Source: Streptomyces sp. NBC_00083
GTDB lineage: Bacteria; Actinomycetota; Actinomycetes; Streptomycetales; Streptomycetaceae
Direction of reading: 5' to 3'
Assembly (NCBI RefSeq): GCF_026343295.1
Contig: NZ_JAPELY010000004.1
Span: 124,001-188,000 of the forward strand
Length of the DNA: 64,000 bases
In this document: one piece after another, positions 62,201 to 64,000 of the stretch
Position numbering within the stretch: the first letter of the stretch is position 1
Layout: each line of letters opens with the position of its first letter
Position numbers and translations under genes: made by a program
The notes under the pieces: model-generated
Told to the model about the DNA's origin: nothing
Databases searched by the model: none
Seen by the model: the letters and a program-made list of their open reading frames with translations, nothing else

Positions 62201-63052
62201 TCAGTCGGAGATCAGGCCCTCGCGGAGCTGGGCGAGCGTACGCGTCAGGAGGCGCGAGACGTGCATCTGCGAGATGCCGACCTCCTCGCCGATCTGCGAC
62301 TGCGTCATGTTCGCGAAGAAGCGGAGCATGATGATCTGCCGCTCCCTGGGCGGGAGTTTGGCGAGCAGCGGCTTGAGCGACTCGCGGTACTCGACGCCTT
62401 CGAGCGCCGTGTCCTCGTACCCGAGGCGGTCCGCGAGCGAGCCCTCGCCGCCGTCGTCCTCGGTGGCGGGCGAGTCGAGCGAGGAGGCGGTGTAGGCGTT
62501 GCCCACCGCGAGCCCGTCGACCACGTCCTCCTCGGACACCCCGAGCACCGCGGCCAGTTCGGGCACGGTGGGCGAGCGGTCGAGCTTCTGGGCCAGTTCG
62601 TCGCTGGCCTTGGTGAGGGCGAGCCGCAGCTCCTGGAGCCTGCGCGGCACCCGCACCGACCACGAGGTGTCGCGGAAGAACCGCTTGATCTCGCCGACGA
62701 CGGTGGGCATCGCGAACGTGGGGAATTCCACGCCCCGTTCGCAGTCGAACCGGTCGATCGCCTTGATCAGGCCGATCGTGCCGACCTGGACGATGTCCTC
62801 CATCGGCTCGTTGCGGCTGCGGAACCTGGCGGCCGCGTACCGCACGAGCGGCAGGTTGAGCTCGATCAGTGTGTCGCGTACGTAGGTCCGCTCCGGACTG
62901 TCGGTATCCAGCGTGGCCAGGCGCAGGAACAGGGAGCGGGACAGCGTGCGGGTGTCGATGGCTGCGGTGTTTGCGGCGTGTCGGTGCACGGCGGGTGCCG
63001 GTGCGCTCTTGGTGAGCGTGAGCACCTTCGAGCTGCCCTGTTCTGCGGACAT
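62201..63052 (-). CDS. sigN: SigB/SigF-family RNA polymerase sigma factor, SigN-like
   Basis: 283 residues. Regions are in order: region 2 with LPLVRYAAARFRSRNEPMED then IVQVGTIGLIKAIDRFD and GVEFPTFAMPTVVGEIKRFF, region 3 around VRVPRRLQELRLALTKASDE, and region 4 with LPPRERQIIMLRFFANMTQS followed by QIGEEVGISQMHVSRLLTRT. Streptomyces sigN and sigF lie side by side, and from memory this one matches SigN (start MSAEQGSSKVLTLTKS); confirm by alignment. Such factors are controlled by HATPase anti-sigma proteins. ATG 63052 was chosen over a frame open to 63298. Direct repeats lie upstream. Confidence 0.85.
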   Translation of the reverse strand: MSAEQGSSKVLTLTKSAPAPAVHRHAANTAAIDTRTLSRSLFLRLATLDTDSPERTYVRDTLIELNLPLVRYAAARFRSRNEPMEDIVQVGTIGLIKAIDRFDCERGVEFPTFAMPTVVGEIKRFFRDTSWSVRVPRRLQELRLALTKASDELAQKLDRSPTVPELAAVLGVSEEDVVDGLAVGNAYTASSLDSPATEDDGGEGSLADRLGYEDTALEGVEYRESLKPLLAKLPPRERQIIMLRFFANMTQSQIGEEVGISQMHVSRLLTRTLAQLREGLISD

Positions 63053-63175
63053 GCCAACCCCCTGGAAGTTGCGGCGGTCGCGGACGGTCGCGTTGGGCCA
63101 CGACCATCGGAGGAAGCAGCCTCCACCTGAATACCGGACGGGGGGCTGCGGCAAACGCGGTTTCAGCAGAATGTC

Positions 63176-63217
63176 ACATGTCGGCAACACGCTGTAGTGA
63201 CATGTCGACAAGACGCT
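63176..63217. promoter_or_regulatory. direct repeats upstream of the SigN-like gene
   Basis: ACATGTCG(G/A)CAA(C/G)ACGCT occurs at 63176-63193 and 63200-63217, 16 of 18 bases identical, with a 24-base offset. The element lies between the two sigma genes, about 125-165 bases upstream of the start at 63052, and could be a regulator's tandem site. Confidence 0.5.
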
Positions 63218-63307
63218 TGGGAGTACCCGCAGCATGCAGGGGGTGCGGCGATTTCCTGGCGAAGATTTTTCCCTGGAGGTGTCAGGGAGCCGGATCACTC
63301 GATCCGG

Positions 63308-64000
63308 TCACGCCTCGATTCGATTTGCGGATCGCAGTCGGGCGAAGCTCCTGGCCAGGAGCCTTGACACATGCATCTGGGAGACTCCCAGTTCCTGACT
63401 GATCTGGGACTGCGTCAGGTTGCTGTAGTAGCGGAGCATGAGGATCCGCTGCTCGCGTTCGGGCAGCTGCACGAGGAGGTGGCGGACCAGGTCGCGGTGT
63501 TCGACGCCGGCGAGCGCGGGGTCCTCGTAGCCGAGCCGGTCGAGCAGTCCGGGCAGCCCATCGCCCTCCTGGGCGGCCTCCAGGGAGGTCGCGTGGTACG
63601 AGCGGCCCGCCTCGATGCAGGCGAGCACCTCGTCCTCGCCGATCCGGAGCCGCTCGGCGATCTCCCCGGTCGTCGGCGAGCGGCCGTGCAGGGTCGTCAG
63701 GTCCTCGGTGGCGCCGTTCACCTGCACCCACAGCTCGTGCAGCCGGCGCGGTACGTGCACCGTGCGGACGTTGTCGCGGAAGTACCGCTTGATCTCGCCG
63801 ACGACGGTGGGCATCGCGAAGGTGGGGAACTGCACGCCGCGGTCCGGGTCGAACCGGTCGATCGCGTTGATCAGGCCGATCGTGCCGACCTGGACGACGT
63901 CCTCCATGGGCTCGTTGCGCGAGCGGAAGCGGGCGGCGGCGTACCGGACGAGCGGCAGGTTCGCCTCGATCAGCGCCCCGCGCACCCGGCCGTGCTCGGG
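63308..64000 (-). CDS. sigF: SigF-type RNA polymerase sigma factor, 5' end outside the window
   Basis: The last 231 codons of a sigma factor open to the window edge. Region 2 (RGALIEANLPLVRYAAARFR, VVQVGTIGLINAIDRFDPDR), region 3 (VHVPRRLHELWVQVNGATED) and region 4 (LPEREQRILMLRYYSNLTQS then QISQELGVSQMHVSRLLARS) are present. From memory the sequence matches Streptomyces SigF, which is needed late in sporulation. The sigN-like gene lies 255 bases downstream on the same strand. The start codon is not visible. Confidence 0.85.
   Translation of the reverse strand, partial: PEHGRVRGALIEANLPLVRYAAARFRSRNEPMEDVVQVGTIGLINAIDRFDPDRGVQFPTFAMPTVVGEIKRYFRDNVRTVHVPRRLHELWVQVNGATEDLTTLHGRSPTTGEIAERLRIGEDEVLACIEAGRSYHATSLEAAQEGDGLPGLLDRLGYEDPALAGVEHRDLVRHLLVQLPEREQRILMLRYYSNLTQSQISQELGVSQMHVSRLLARSFARLRSANRIEA

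Overview
The window is chromosomal DNA of a Streptomyces or a very close relative. The evidence is a very high G+C content with G/C at third codon positions, tRNA genes without an encoded CCA end, a subtilisin inhibitor of the SSI type, and two adjacent SigB/SigF-family sigma genes at the right edge that look like the sigN/sigF pair. Most of the window looks like conserved core chromosome with short accessory patches inserted beside tRNA genes.

Layout. 1-2385: a minus-strand copper operon (YcnI, Sco1-like, PCu(A)C, start of a CopC/CopD protein). 2493-13732: housekeeping and signalling genes, namely two HATPase anti-sigma-like proteins, an Xaa-Pro aminopeptidase, a SpoIIE-type phosphatase, a degenerate primase-polymerase-like protein, a SEC-C protein, a glycerophosphodiester phosphodiesterase and an HtrA-type protease. 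13917-16099: an unusual three-gene module whose first two products share a short His-Gly-Pro-Val-Gln-Gly peptide module, followed by a membrane-anchored third protein. 16419-21636: a less G+C-rich patch with a twin-arginine M15-like protein that has lost two expected metal ligands, a large leaderless DUF1906 protein, 1.7 kb of degenerate DNA with an ABC-transporter relic, then tRNA-Ser(UGA) and a true prim-pol gene.

23801-28710 is a tightly overlapping five-gene operon with the gene content of the mycobacterial igr cholesterol side-chain operon (two acyl-CoA dehydrogenases, ChsH2-like and ChsH1-like hydratase subunits, Ltp2-like aldolase). It is followed by a secreted DUF1906 protein, an ECF sigma factor and an acyl-CoA ligase. 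33243-37877 encodes a 1544-residue PAS/pseudokinase/receiver protein with a long Pro-Gly-Ala-Met repeat tract. 38015-39160 holds an SSI inhibitor and tRNA-Ser(GCU) and tRNA-Arg(ACG).

39161-44185, next to tRNA-Arg, looks like a decayed integrative element: an AIPR-type abortive-infection gene of lower G+C, a GntR regulator, and small coupled genes that carry frameshifts. 44195-55592 returns to core-like genes: DUF2797, a monooxygenase plus amidohydrolase pair, a two-component system transcribed with a GT2-GtrA and a GT39 envelope glycosyltransferase, and an MFS pump with a TetR regulator and candidate operators. 56100-60146 contains a YceI protein, an MFS pump with three carboxypeptidase-regulatory-like repeats fused to its C-terminus, and a MarR regulator. 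This block is bracketed by G+C-rich intergenic repeat arrays in opposite orientation. 60519-64000 ends with a small membrane protein, a lipoprotein and the two sigma genes.

All assignments rest on reading the translated sequence and on remembered family motifs; no database search was run.
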